From: Rohdeia mirabilis
GTDB lineage: Bacteria > Planctomycetota > UBA1135 > GCA-002686595
Assembly (NCBI GenBank): GCA_007750655.1
Contig: CP036290.1
Coordinates: 3,410,001-3,474,000 of the forward strand
Reading direction: 5' to 3'
DNA: 64,000 nt
In this document: one piece after another, positions 16,846-25,251 of the stretch
Position numbering within the stretch: position 1 is the stretch's first letter
How the letters are laid out: every line of letters starts with the position of its first letter
Program-made: the position numbers and the translations under genes
The notes under the pieces: generated by a model
What the model was told of the DNA's origin: nothing
Database searches by the model: none
Seen by the model: the letters and a program-made list of their open reading frames with translations, nothing else

Positions 16846-18558
16846 TCACGACTCGCCGAGGACCGCGCGCCAGCGTTCCTCGAGCGCCGACAGCTCCCGC
16901 AGCCGGCTGCGGTGCGCCTCGCAGCGCTCCTCCACCCGCGCGACCAACTCGCCCGCGTTCTGTTCCAGCGAGGCGCGGATCTGCGTGCGCACCGATCCGA
17001 CCAGGCGAGCCGCTCGAGCACGCGCCAGGAGGGCCACGAACGCCCGCACGAGCCACAGGCCCGCGATCGCGATCAACGTGGCGTTGAGCAGGAAGTCGAC
17101 CCCGGCGTACTCGCCGGCGAAGAAGCCGCGCACGACGACCCAGGCCACCCAGCCCGCGAGCGCGTAGACGGGAGCATCGAGGACCCAGCGCAGCCAGATC
17201 GGCGCCGTCCGTTCGGCCGCGAGCGGTAGGTCGCGATCGAGCAGTCGCTGCCAGCCTTCGCGCGCCGCCTCGTCGAGCACGTCCTCGACGCGCCCGGAAC
17301 TCGGGAACGCGAGGGCGTCGCGCTCCAGCACGAGTCGGTCGGCGGTGACGCGCGCGTCGCTCAGCTGCTGCCGCCAGGCCGAGTCCAACTGGCTGGCCTC
17401 GGGGAGCAGTCCGGCCGAGTCCGAGAGCGCGCGCTGCTCGAGGCCGTGCCGCGCCGCTCCGACCGCTGCGCCGGCGACCGCGACCCCGGCTCCGGCCAGC
17501 GGTGCGCGACGCGCCAGCGCGAGGCCCAACCCGGTTCCGATCGTCGCCCACGACCCCGCGCGCAACACCCATCCGCCTGGTCCGTCCCAACGGCGCCCGG
17601 CCTCGCCCAGGAGCATGCCGGCGATCGGTTTCGCGCGCAGATCGAGGCGCACGTCCAGCTCGGCGACGACCTCGTCGACCAGGCGATCGAGCCCGGATCG
17701 CAGAATGCCGGGCAAGGCGTCGAGGTCCGGCGTCGCAGCGCTCGCCACCGCGTCGAGCTCGCGTCCGACGCGCGCCGCCGCACCCAGCGCGTTGTGGCAG
17801 CGGACGCCGAGCGCCCCCTCCTCCCCCACCAGTTGACCGAGGCGCGCGACGAGCCGGTCGAACCCCGCGTCACCTTCGGCGCGAGCCCGGGCCGCGCTGA
17901 GCGTGAAGCGGTCGTCGGCCGGAGCGGACGTGACCTCCGCGAGCTGGTCCTCGAGGGCCGCGCGCGGCTCGTCGGCGAGCTCGTCGGCTCGGGCGAGGAC
18001 CCACAGCACGCGCCGCAGCCCGCGAAAGCGCGCCATGAACTGCGCCGTCGACGCTTCCACGAGCGCCTGCCGGTGCAAGCAGGCCACGACGACGTCCGCG
18101 CGCTCGACGAGAGCCTGGACGAGCGCACGGTGTTCGACCGCGACGCTGTTCACGTCCGGCGCGTCCACGACGACCGCGCGCGACGTCAGTCCGCGCGAGT
18201 CGCGGCGCAGGACGCGCGGCGCGGGTCCCGGCAGACCCTCGAGCAGCGGGACGAGATCCGCGTCGGTCGGCGCGACGACCGTGGGCGCCGACGTGGTCGG
18301 TCGGTCGATCCCCTCGGTCGTGACTTCCTCTCCACACAGCGCGTTGACGAGCGTGGACTTCCCGGACCCGGTCGGACCGGCGACGACCACGACCATCGCG
18401 CCACGCGAACGCTGAAGCTGCCGATCGACGTCGTCCAACAGGCCTCCGACGATCGGCGCGCGGTCGTCGAACGCTCGCAACGCACGGATCTCGTCGAGAT
18501 CGCGATCGAGTCGCGCACGCAGCACCGTCAGTCGTCCAGCCAGTCGTTCCGAGTCCAT
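16846..18558 (-). CDS. Dynamin-like membrane GTPase (second of a coupled pair)
   Basis: 570 residues from the ATG at 18558, chosen over an upstream in-frame start because it overlaps the stop of the preceding gene by one base (TGATG). G1/Walker A is GPTGSGKS at 61-68, the G3-like motif is VVVDAPDVNSV and the G4-like region is VLARADEL. Residues about 255-330 are helical. Hydrophobic segments follow at about 340-380 (glycine/alanine-rich) and two clear transmembrane helices near 475-530 (ALAGWVAWVVVRGFF; LLNATLIAIAGLWLVRAFVALL), then a C-terminal coiled helix. The order GTPase, helical stalk, membrane anchor, helix is that of bacterial dynamin-like or YfjP-type GTPases, which remodel or guard membranes. 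It probably acts with the gene before it. Confidence 0.82.
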   Translation of the reverse strand: MDSERLAGRLTVLRARLDRDLDEIRALRAFDDRAPIVGGLLDDVDRQLQRSRGAMVVVVAGPTGSGKSTLVNALCGEEVTTEGIDRPTTSAPTVVAPTDADLVPLLEGLPGPAPRVLRRDSRGLTSRAVVVDAPDVNSVAVEHRALVQALVERADVVVACLHRQALVEASTAQFMARFRGLRRVLWVLARADELADEPRAALEDQLAEVTSAPADDRFTLSAARARAEGDAGFDRLVARLGQLVGEEGALGVRCHNALGAAARVGRELDAVASAATPDLDALPGILRSGLDRLVDEVVAELDVRLDLRAKPIAGMLLGEAGRRWDGPGGWVLRAGSWATIGTGLGLALARRAPLAGAGVAVAGAAVGAARHGLEQRALSDSAGLLPEASQLDSAWRQQLSDARVTADRLVLERDALAFPSSGRVEDVLDEAAREGWQRLLDRDLPLAAERTAPIWLRWVLDAPVYALAGWVAWVVVRGFFAGEYAGVDFLLNATLIAIAGLWLVRAFVALLARARAARLVGSVRTQIRASLEQNAGELVARVEERCEAHRSRLRELSALEERWRAVLGES

Positions 18559-20378
18559 CAGGCTCCCTCTTCCAACCAGGTTCGCAGGCCACTTCCGACG
18601 TGCAGGCAACGCTCCCGTTCACGTGCGAGGAGATCGGCCGACTCCGGAGTTGCAGCGCGAACGAGCACGTCGCCCAGTTCGCCGCCCCGACGCTCCTCCC
18701 ACAGCCGGCGGGCCTCGCGCGCGATCCCCCGGTCGAGCAGATGGCTGTACTTGCCCATGAGCGCGGTCGTCACGAGTCCACCGGAGGCGACGGCCAGATC
18801 GACGCCGAAGCCTCCGGTGAGCACGATCGTGGCGGCAGCGGCAGCGGCCGGAACGAGCGTGGCCAGGTCGATGTAGGCCTGGATGTCGCCGTCGCGACCG
18901 CGCTCCTCGAGCGCCCGTTCCACGAGTCCCTCGCAGACCGCCTGAAAGCCCTCCACGTCGACGACCGCCGCTGCGTGCCTCGCTCGCACCGCGCGCAGCA
19001 CCTCGTCGTGGGAGCGCGCGAGGTCGCGGTCGAGGGCTGCTGCGAACTCCGCGTCCCGACGCGCGCCCTCGTCCGAAGCCGCCGGACCGATCGTGCGTCC
19101 GAGGGTTTCGACGAAGTCGGCGGTGGCGGCTCCGAGCGCGCGCGACTCCAACTCGATCAGGTTCGCGTCGATCGGTTCGACGACGCGTTCGCGACGACCG
19201 AACGCGCGGCCGATCGCAGCGGGAGCGAGCGTGACCGCGCGAACGGCACCGTGCCAGCGACGACGCAGCGGGTTGCGTCGACGATCGATCACCGCCAGGA
19301 ACGCGGCGAGGAACGGCTGGGCAGGCATGGCCACGCGGGCGACCTCCTCGCCGGAACGCCGGGCCTGGTGCGCGATCGCGGCGTGGGCGCGTTCGAGCCG
19401 ACCGCCGCGTTCTTCGAGCAGTCGCGCCAGGCGCTCCGCGTCGACGGCCAACTGACTCATGGACGCGGCGAGGGCGGCGCGCTTCCACTCGGCACGTCGG
19501 TCGGTCTCGGCCAGGACCTGCTTCAGCACTCGCTCGCCGCCGTCGAGATCGGCGACGGCGAGCGGGCGCGTGCCTTCGGAGACCGCGTGGTCGTAGGGCG
19601 ACCCGAAGCGAGCGAGCGGAGGCGTGCCGAGATCCGCCGCGAGCTTCGCGAGGTGCGAGCGCGCGATCTCCTCGGTCGGAAGTTCGTTGTAGACGGCGAT
19701 CCAGGGGCGCCCGCCCGCGAGCCAACCCTTCAAGAAGTCGACGACCTGGGCGTTCTGGTAGGTGTGCTTGGTGACCACGCAGATCGCGACGTCCGCCGCC
19801 GCGAGGACCGCTTCGGCCGCCGCGCGGTTGGCGAGTTCGACGCTGTCGAAGTCCGGCGCGTCGATCAACAGCACGCGCTCGGGCATCGAGTCGACCCGGG
19901 CCAACAGGAGCTCGTCGGGTCGTTCGGCGTTGGACAGCGCGCTGGTCGGATCCTCCCAGGGACGCACGTCGAAGCGACCGTGACCGGCCTCCGCGAAGAG
20001 CTCGTCGCACAGGGCGGGGTTGGCGGCAGCCACGAGGCGGCGGGTGGCCGCGCCAGTTGCGACCGAAGGGCTCACGTCGCGGCCGCAGAGCCCGTTGAAC
20101 AGGGCGGACTTGCCGGCGTTGTTCGGACCGACGATCGCGCAGACGAGCCAGTCGTCGCCGAGCCGCGTCCGGGGCAGGAGATCGCGATCGAGGCGGTCGA
20201 GCAGGCGGTGGACGAGCTCTGCCTCCGTGGACGGGCCCTCGGGGCGGAACTCGACGTCGGATCCCTCTCGGTCGCGCTGCGCTGCACCCGCCGCCGGACG
20301 GTCCGGAGACGTGGCGTCGACCACGAGGCCGTCGAGCACCCTGCGCAGGGCGTGGAGTCGGTCGACAAGAGCGGACAT
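18558..20378 (-). CDS. Dynamin-like membrane GTPase (first of a coupled pair)
   Basis: 606 residues. G1 is GPNNAGKS at 84-91, switch-I threonine candidates lie in VATGAATRR, G3 is LLIDAPDFDSV (DAPD in place of DxxG), and the G4 region is AVYNELPTEE. Long helical segments follow (MSQLAVDAERLARLLEERGGRLERAHAA). A basic patch RRRNPLRRRWHGAVRAV may touch lipid head groups. A hydrophobic pair near 515-550 (LVPAAAAAATIVLTGGFGVDLAVASGGLVTTAL) is the likely membrane paddle. It is the promoter-proximal gene; its stop and the partner's start share a base (TGATG). Paired dynamin-like proteins, often hetero-oligomers, are known in other bacteria (for example DynA/DynB in Streptomyces), so a two-component machine is the natural reading. 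Confidence 0.82.
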   Translation of the reverse strand: MSALVDRLHALRRVLDGLVVDATSPDRPAAGAAQRDREGSDVEFRPEGPSTEAELVHRLLDRLDRDLLPRTRLGDDWLVCAIVGPNNAGKSALFNGLCGRDVSPSVATGAATRRLVAAANPALCDELFAEAGHGRFDVRPWEDPTSALSNAERPDELLLARVDSMPERVLLIDAPDFDSVELANRAAAEAVLAAADVAICVVTKHTYQNAQVVDFLKGWLAGGRPWIAVYNELPTEEIARSHLAKLAADLGTPPLARFGSPYDHAVSEGTRPLAVADLDGGERVLKQVLAETDRRAEWKRAALAASMSQLAVDAERLARLLEERGGRLERAHAAIAHQARRSGEEVARVAMPAQPFLAAFLAVIDRRRNPLRRRWHGAVRAVTLAPAAIGRAFGRRERVVEPIDANLIELESRALGAATADFVETLGRTIGPAASDEGARRDAEFAAALDRDLARSHDEVLRAVRARHAAAVVDVEGFQAVCEGLVERALEERGRDGDIQAYIDLATLVPAAAAAATIVLTGGFGVDLAVASGGLVTTALMGKYSHLLDRGIAREARRLWEERRGGELGDVLVRAATPESADLLARERERCLHVGSGLRTWLEEGA

Positions 20379-20505
20379 CGGGGGGGAAGACGGAGCAAGT
20401 GCGAGACCGAGGGGCCTGGTCGCGCGATCGCGAGCGACCCGCCTGCATTGTGAGAACGGCGGCGGCGCTTGCGAAGACCGAGCTGAAATCGAAGGCCGAA
20501 ACGGA

Positions 20506-20531
20506 CGCGGGGAGCCCGAAGGCTCCCCGCG
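20506..20531 (-). terminator. Perfect hairpin terminator after the cysteine-rich gene
   Basis: An 11-base-pair perfect stem (CGCGGGGAGCC paired with GGCTCCCCGCG) closed by a CGAA tetraloop, 48 bases beyond the stop of the minus-strand cysteine-rich gene. It has no U-tract, but stem strength and position support intrinsic or hairpin-assisted termination. It also separates that gene from the dynamin pair downstream. Confidence 0.75.
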
Positions 20532-20579
20532 ACTTCAGTGCGGCGACCTCAGGTCACCGCGTCCGTCGACCCTGTGGGG

Positions 20580-22454
20580 TCAGGGCTTGGCGCCGGCTTC
20601 GCAGCCGCCGCAGCTTCCGGTCTTCTCGACCTTCTTCACCTGGACGGCTTCGGCCTTGTCGCAGCCACCGCCGCAGCTGCCGCAGTCCATGGCCTTCTCG
20701 GCCTTGACCTGGGTCGCGGCGGCGTCACAGCCACCGCTGCAGCTGCCGCAGTCCATGGCCTTCTCGGCCTTGACCTGGGTCGCCGCGGCGTCGCAGCCAC
20801 CGCTGCAGCTGCCGCACTCGGAGCCAGCGGCCTTGACCTGGGTCGACGGGCAGGCAGCACCGTCACAGCCCTGGCAGTCGCCGATGCAGGCGGCCTTCGA
20901 AGCGGAGAGCGCCTTCACCTGCTGGGCGGCGGGCGAGAAGCGGCTTCCGAGCTTGGCCATGGCGACCTCGGTCTTCAGCGAGCGCACGCGCACTTCGGCG
21001 CGGGCGATGGCGGACTGGACGCGCGCGAGGCGCGCGTCGGCGACGGCGAGGGAACGGCCGAGCGACATGTCGCACATGCCGGCGACGGCGCTGTGCGGGC
21101 ATCCTTCGGCAGCCAGACCGCGGGCGTCGTAGGCCTTGACGACCTGAACCTTGGTGGCCGAGTCGCAGCTACCGCAGGAGCCGCAGCTCTCGTCGGCAAC
21201 CTTGTTGACCTGGACCTTGGCGGCGGCGTCGCAGCCGGTGCAGGAACCGCAGTCGCTGCACGCGTCGTCGGCAACTTTCTTGACCTGGACCTTGGCCGAG
21301 TCGCAGCTACCGCAGGAGCCGCAGCTCTCGTCGGCAACCTTGTTGACCTGGACCTTGGCGGCGGCGTCGCAGCCGGTGCAGGAACCGCAGTCGCTGCACG
21401 CGTCGTCGGCAACCTTCTTGACCTGGACCTTGGCCGAGTCGCAGGTGCCGCAGGAGCCGCAGCTCTCGTCGGCGACCTTCTTGACCTGGACCTTGGCGGC
21501 GGCGTCGCAGCCGGTGCAGGAACCGCAGTCACTGCACGCGTCGGCGGCGACCTTCTTCACTTCGGCCTTCGTGGCGCCGTCACAGCTGCCGCAGCTCTCG
21601 TCGGCAACCTTCTTGACCTGGACCTTGGCCGAGTCGCAGGTGCCGCAGGAGCCGCAGCTCTCGTCGGCGACCTTCTTGACCTGGACCTTGGCGGCGGCGT
21701 CGCAGCCGGTGCAGGAACCGCAGTCACTGCACGCGTCGGCGGCGACCTTCTTCACTTCGGCCTTGGTGGCGCCGTCGCAGCTGCCGCAGCTCTCGTCGGC
21801 AACCTTCTTGACCTGGACCGCGGCCGAGTCGCAGGTGCCGCAGGAGCCGCAGCTCTCGTCGGCGACCTTCTTGACCTGGACCTTGGCGGCGGAGTCGCAG
21901 CCCGAGCCGCAGCCTTCCACGGCCTCGACCGACTTGACCTGGGTGGTCTCGCCGAACTGGGCACGCAGGGTCTCGGCGCAGGACGAACCGCACTGGGGCA
22001 TGACCGGTGCGGTCGCACGCACGGCGCTCGCGGGAGCGGCGCCGCCGTCGAACTGGGCGCGCAGGGTCTCGGCACAGGACGAGCCGCACTGGGGCACGAC
22101 CGGTGCGGCGCCCATCACGGGCTTCAGCACCGACGTACCAGCCGCCGGGCCGCCAACCTTGGTCTCGAACTGGGTGGCGAGACGGCCGAGTTCGCTCTCG
22201 AGGCGAACGACCTCGGAACGCAGAAGACCGAGGCGGTTGTTCGCCTCGGTCAGCTGGGCCCAACGCTCGAGCAGTTGGGATTCGGAGGTCACGCGCGCGG
22301 TCGCGGCGAGCTCCTGGGCTTGGGCCTGCGCCTGCTCCTCGGCCGCGGCGAGCGCGGCGATGCAGGTCGGACAGTCGCAGCCAGGATCCTGCGCGAGTGC
22401 GCGGCCGGCGAACGGCAGCAGCAGGAGCAGCGCGAGAAGAGCGATCTTCTTCAT
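20580..22454 (-). CDS. Exported cysteine-rich repeat protein (about 60 Cys)
   Basis: 624 residues from ATG 22454. Residues 1-21 are a signal peptide (KKIALLALLLLLPFAGRALA, cut before QDP). Residues 33-100 are a coiled-coil-like helix with a Q/A-rich start. Two copies of PQCGSSCAETLRAQF occur at 121-135 and 153-167. From about 192 to 440 run eleven units of 20-25 residues, of the form VQVKKVADESCGSCGTCDSA, alternating with ACSDCGSCTGCDAAAK. A cysteine-poorer helical part follows (SLGRSLAVADARLARVQSAIARAEVRVRSLKTEV), then four related C-terminal units (ECGSCSGGCDAAATQVKAEK). I count about 61 cysteines, mostly CxxC. A three-unit, 65-residue (195-base) block recurs. A disulfide-linked envelope or metal-binding matrix role is possible; no family recognised. 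It lies far from its neighbours with its own terminator. Confidence 0.82.
   Translation of the reverse strand: MKKIALLALLLLLPFAGRALAQDPGCDCPTCIAALAAAEEQAQAQAQELAATARVTSESQLLERWAQLTEANNRLGLLRSEVVRLESELGRLATQFETKVGGPAAGTSVLKPVMGAAPVVPQCGSSCAETLRAQFDGGAAPASAVRATAPVMPQCGSSCAETLRAQFGETTQVKSVEAVEGCGSGCDSAAKVQVKKVADESCGSCGTCDSAAVQVKKVADESCGSCDGATKAEVKKVAADACSDCGSCTGCDAAAKVQVKKVADESCGSCGTCDSAKVQVKKVADESCGSCDGATKAEVKKVAADACSDCGSCTGCDAAAKVQVKKVADESCGSCGTCDSAKVQVKKVADDACSDCGSCTGCDAAAKVQVNKVADESCGSCGSCDSAKVQVKKVADDACSDCGSCTGCDAAAKVQVNKVADESCGSCGSCDSATKVQVVKAYDARGLAAEGCPHSAVAGMCDMSLGRSLAVADARLARVQSAIARAEVRVRSLKTEVAMAKLGSRFSPAAQQVKALSASKAACIGDCQGCDGAACPSTQVKAAGSECGSCSGGCDAAATQVKAEKAMDCGSCSGGCDAAATQVKAEKAMDCGSCGGGCDKAEAVQVKKVEKTGSCGGCEAGAKP
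21140..21880. repeat. Tandem coding repeat, with 195-base and 138-base higher-order units
   Basis: DNA underlying the eleven 60-75-base cysteine repeats. A block starting TTCTTGACCTGG at 21478 recurs at 21673, an exact 195-base (65-codon) spacing comprising three units. A second period of 138 bases (25 + 21 codons) covers the proximal part. Near-identity at the DNA level indicates recent duplication or gene conversion and makes copy number likely to vary between strains. Confidence 0.8.
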
Positions 22455-23031
22455 AGATGAGTTGGGTCGAAGTCGTTGGGGTGCGGCCGAGGCCAGCGAG
22501 GGCCCGCCACGCACACGGTTCGAATGGTCGGTCCCGTCGGATGACGGAACGCGGATCGACCCGTCGGCGGCCCCTGGGGGCAGCGCGGGTCGAGTGGTCG
22601 AGAGTGGAGTGATCGGGGGCGTCCGAGCGGACGACAGCGGGCCTTCGCGCGCGCGCGGGGGCCGTGACGTTCGGACGCTGGAATCTATCACGGACGGGCC
22701 CTTTCGAGGTGTTCGGGCCGCGGCCGGCCAGAGGCTCCAGGGGTCTTCCCCGGGGCTCGGTGACCGGTGGTGGGCCGAGACCCCCGCTCCACCTATCGTC
22801 ACGGGCAGCGGGCGACGAGAGTCCCGGGATCGATCCGGGGACGAGGTCCCGCCCGCGCGGCCCCTGGAGCACTCGGCGGGCTCCGGCGGGGACCGGTCCG
22901 GCCCCTCGCTCCCCCACCGTCCGCCCCGCCCACGTCTCCCTGGTCGACGGGCGCCCGCTCCGAACCGCCGACTCCCCGGCGCCGACTCGGCACCACCGAC
23001 CGACTCGCCAACCTCGAACGAGCCATCTCCC
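22455..23031. other. Intergenic region, 577 bases, no gene seen
   Basis: Divergent gap between the cysteine-rich gene and the pterin dehydratase gene. No ORF with typical codon use was found. A minus-strand TAGATT at 22682-22687 could be a -10 for the cysteine-rich gene, leaving a leader of about 220 bases. An imperfect GATCGATC-centred palindrome (CCCGGGATCGATCCGGGG) lies at about 22823-22840. Neither is supported enough to name. Confidence 0.5.
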
Positions 23032-23331
23032 ATGTCCGAACGCCCCACCCGCCTCGAACCCGACGCCGTCCACCGCGCCCTCGCGACGCTCGACGGCTGG
23101 ACCTTCGACGGGAACCGACTCTCGAAGAGCTTCGACTTCGGCGACTTCGCCCGAGCGACCGGGTTCCTCGCGGGCCTGGCCGTCGCGGCGGCGGAACTCG
23201 ACCACCACCCCAACTGGTCGGGGGTCTACGGACGCGTCGACCTCGAGCTGTCGACGCACGACGTCGGGGGCGTCACGGAGCTCGATCTCGAACTCGCACG
23301 GCGCGCCGAACACTTGGCTGGCAGCGACTGA
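23032..23331 (+). CDS. phhB: Pterin-4a-carbinolamine dehydratase
   Basis: 99 residues, normal for the family. It dehydrates 4a-hydroxytetrahydrobiopterin to quinonoid dihydropterin, classically to recycle the cofactor of aromatic amino acid hydroxylases. The signature AAAELDHHPNW has the two active-site histidines, and the strand-turn VDLELSTHDVGGVTELD supplies the third. The start MSERPTRLEPDAVHRALATLDGW fits known N-termini. No aromatic amino acid hydroxylase is nearby, and in many bacteria the protein is thought to act in other pterin chemistry; that is general knowledge, not seen here. It is followed by a convergent molybdopterin oxidase 35 bases on; both concern pterins, possibly by coincidence. 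The molybdopterin link is speculation only. Confidence 0.95.
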   Translation: MSERPTRLEPDAVHRALATLDGWTFDGNRLSKSFDFGDFARATGFLAGLAVAAAELDHHPNWSGVYGRVDLELSTHDVGGVTELDLELARRAEHLAGSD

Positions 23332-23366
23332 ACGGCGGCGACGCAACGGCGCCGGCAGCGCTCGCG

Positions 23367-24137
23367 TCAGTAGATCGCTTCGCTCGAGAACGCGCCGGGC
23401 GGCGGCGGTCCCGAGTAACGGTCGTCCGACCAGGGGTCCGCGGTGTTCGAGTACCCGCGCACTTCCCAGAACCCCGGCCGGTCCTCGGTCAGGAAGGTGA
23501 TGCGCTCGATCCACTTGGCGCCCTTCCACGCGTACAGGCGCGGCGTCACCATGCGCACCGGGCCGCCGTGCTCGGCCGGCAAGGGCGCACCGTCGACCGT
23601 GTGCGCGAGGAGCACGTCGGGATCGAGTGCCCGCTCGAGCGGTAGGTTCGTGGTGTACGGGATGTCGGTGCCGGGGGCTATGTCGGACCCCGTGCACGAC
23701 AGGAAGCGCGCGCGCGCGGTGGGCACGACCAGTTCGGCGAGGTCGCGCATCCGCACGCCGCCGAAGGTCATGTCGAAGCGACTCCAACCGGTGACGCAGT
23801 GGAAGTCGCTCGCCTCGACGGTCTGCGGGAGCGCGGCGAAGGCTTCCCAGTCGAGTTCGACCGGGTTCTCCACCTGCCCGTCCACGACCAAGCGCCACTC
23901 GGCCCGGTCGATGCGCGGCGTCGCACCGAGGTCGAGCACCGGCCAGTTCGGCACCGCGCGTTGCGAGACCGGCAACAGGGGCATTCCGTGACGGTTCGGG
24001 GGACCGTCACCCCGCGGAGCTCCCTGCCGTGGCGCCACGTCGGTGCGATCCGGATGGGCGGCGCGCATGCGTGCGATGTAGGCCTGACGCTTCGCCGCCA
24101 GGGTTCCTTCCGGGAGCGTCGGCTCGGACTCGGTCAT
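23367..24137 (-). CDS. Molybdopterin-dependent oxidase, sulfite oxidase-like
   Basis: 256 residues with the sulfite oxidase/YedY-type molybdopterin fold: YTTNLPLERALDPDVLLA, HGGPVRMVTPRLYAWKGAKWIERITFL and GFWEVRGYSN. The molybdenum-ligating cysteine is Cys114 in DFHCVTGWSRFD. No Tat or Sec signal is present, so the protein is probably cytoplasmic, unlike MsrP/YedY. It lacks the C-terminal dimerisation domain of true sulfite oxidases, so 'sulfite oxidase-like' is safer than sulfite oxidase. The natural substrate is unknown. It lies 30 bases downstream of the PilZ gene on the same strand and may share its transcript. Confidence 0.88.
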   Translation of the reverse strand: MTESEPTLPEGTLAAKRQAYIARMRAAHPDRTDVAPRQGAPRGDGPPNRHGMPLLPVSQRAVPNWPVLDLGATPRIDRAEWRLVVDGQVENPVELDWEAFAALPQTVEASDFHCVTGWSRFDMTFGGVRMRDLAELVVPTARARFLSCTGSDIAPGTDIPYTTNLPLERALDPDVLLAHTVDGAPLPAEHGGPVRMVTPRLYAWKGAKWIERITFLTEDRPGFWEVRGYSNTADPWSDDRYSGPPPPGAFSSEAIY

Positions 24138-24167
24138 GGTCTCGAAGAGCGCTTTCGGAGCGCAGCG

Positions 24168-24560
24168 TCAGGACTCGGAGTCGAACGCGATCGCGATCCC
24201 GAGCGTGTCACCCGCCAGTCCCTGGACGCGCACGATCCGTCCGCGCCGCGACACCGGTTGTTCGCCGTCGAGGTACTCGATCGCCACTTCGAGCGCGTCG
24301 CCCGTCACGAGCAGCAGGCCGTTGCTCGAGACGTTGCGCGTCGTGCCGGCCACGTGCGGATCGGTCAACTCGACCCGCACCGTCGTGACCATGTGTTCGC
24401 GCGGGCTCTCGCGCGCCTCGGAGTTCGCCGAGCCGTCGCTCGACCTGGTCGCCGTCGCGCCGAGGCCGCCGCTCGAATCGTTCGCACCGGCGCCGGACTC
24501 GGAACCGGTCGTGCCGTCGTGCTGGTCGGCGTCGTCGCCCGTGTCGTCGGAAGCGTTCAT
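24168..24560 (-). CDS. Small PilZ-like domain protein (putative c-di-GMP receptor)
   Basis: 130 residues from ATG 24560. The first 55 are acidic and Ser/Gly/Asp-rich (disordered). Residues about 55-130 match a PilZ domain: an RxxxR motif in ARESPREHM, the TRNVSSNGLLLVTGD turn for DxSxxG, and RGRIVRVQGLAGDTLGIAIAF as the last strands. Binding of c-di-GMP by RxxxR plus D/NxSxxG is established for the family; here Asn replaces the first Asp of the second motif. It is followed 30 bases later by the molybdopterin oxidase on the same strand. The degenerate GGDEF protein at the window start is the only other c-di-GMP-related gene. Target unknown. Confidence 0.7.
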   Translation of the reverse strand: MNASDDTGDDADQHDGTTGSESGAGANDSSGGLGATATRSSDGSANSEARESPREHMVTTVRVELTDPHVAGTTRNVSSNGLLLVTGDALEVAIEYLDGEQPVSRRGRIVRVQGLAGDTLGIAIAFDSES

Positions 24561-24779
24561 GGTCGGTTCGAGGTGTGTCCTTCCCAGGGGGCACCGCGGT
24601 CCACGCCAAAGGACAGGCGCGCCGCACGGACACACCTGTACCACAGCGAGAGGGCCCGCGTGCCGCGTGAAAGGTCTGGCACGCCATTCGCCCTGGGAGT
24701 GACGAACCGCGCTGCACCGCGCCGCACAGCGAACGACACGGTCGCCCGCGCCACACACCCCCATCAGAGGACTCGAACC

Positions 24780-25157
24780 ATGTACCTGCGCTCCCTCACC
24801 ATCGCCCTCGCCGCCTCCGCTCTCCTGGCCGGCACCGCTGCCGCGCAGCCGATCTCGAACGGCCACGGCGGTCACGTCACGCTGAAGCACGGACCCAGCT
24901 CCAAGATCGTCGTCCACCAGTCGCCCTGCGCGAAGGTCTGGGTCCCCGGCCGCCACGAGTACCGCACCGAGCGCTACACGATCCCGGCCCGGACCCAGCG
25001 AGTCTGGCACGCCGCGCAGTACCGCATCGAGTACACGCCCTGCGGCGGCGCCGTGAAGGTCCTCGTCGCCCCCGGACACTGGGACGTGGTCGTCGTCGAA
25101 CCGGCCCGCACCGAGTGCCGACGGGTCAAGGTCTGGGTCCCCGGCCACTGGAAGTGA
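24780..25157 (+). CDS. Small exported protein with WVPGHW motifs, unknown function
   Basis: 125 residues beginning at ATG 24780, with an AGAGG Shine-Dalgarno ending 8 bases upstream. Signal peptide SLTIALAASALLAGTAAAQ is clear. The mature part carries the motif VWVPGRHEY near the middle and VKVWVPGHWK at the very end, plus VLVAPGHWDVVVVEPARTECRR. Such W-x-PGHW/Y strands occur in small exported beta-rich bacterial proteins of unknown role. Two cysteines (CAKVWVPG and TPCGG) plus one near the C-terminus could make a disulfide. Terminator hairpins follow. Function unknown. Confidence 0.8.
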   Translation: MYLRSLTIALAASALLAGTAAAQPISNGHGGHVTLKHGPSSKIVVHQSPCAKVWVPGRHEYRTERYTIPARTQRVWHAAQYRIEYTPCGGAVKVLVAPGHWDVVVVEPARTECRRVKVWVPGHWK

Positions 25158-25167
25158 AGGGGCCGAA

Positions 25168-25185
25168 CGGGCGAGTTCCCGCCCG
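25168..25185 (+). terminator. Hairpin just after the WVPGHW gene
   Basis: Stem CGGGCG/CGCCCG with a six-base loop, beginning 10 bases after the stop codon at 25157. Likely part of a double terminator with the longer hairpin that follows. Confidence 0.5.
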
Positions 25186-25192
25186 GACGAAC

Positions 25193-25226
25193 GAGGCGCA
25201 GTGCACCGAGGTGGGCGCTGCGCCTC
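25193..25226. terminator. Strong bidirectional hairpin between convergent genes
   Basis: A 12-base-pair stem (GAGGCGCAGTGC with GCGCTGCGCCTC, one G-T wobble) and a 10-base loop, placed between the plus-strand WVPGHW gene and the minus-strand STT3-like gene. It can serve both strands. No long U-run on either side. Confidence 0.7.
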
Positions 25227-25251
25227 GCGCATGTCCGTCGACCGTCGACGC

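Noticed and set aside
21140..21880. Possible CRISPR array
   Set aside because: Repeat units carry a continuous coding frame with a signal peptide, no unique spacers, and no cas genes nearby.
21151..23331. Plus-strand ORF through the cysteine repeats
   Set aside because: Mirror frame of the repeats; only its last 99 residues are real, as the pterin dehydratase starting at 23032.
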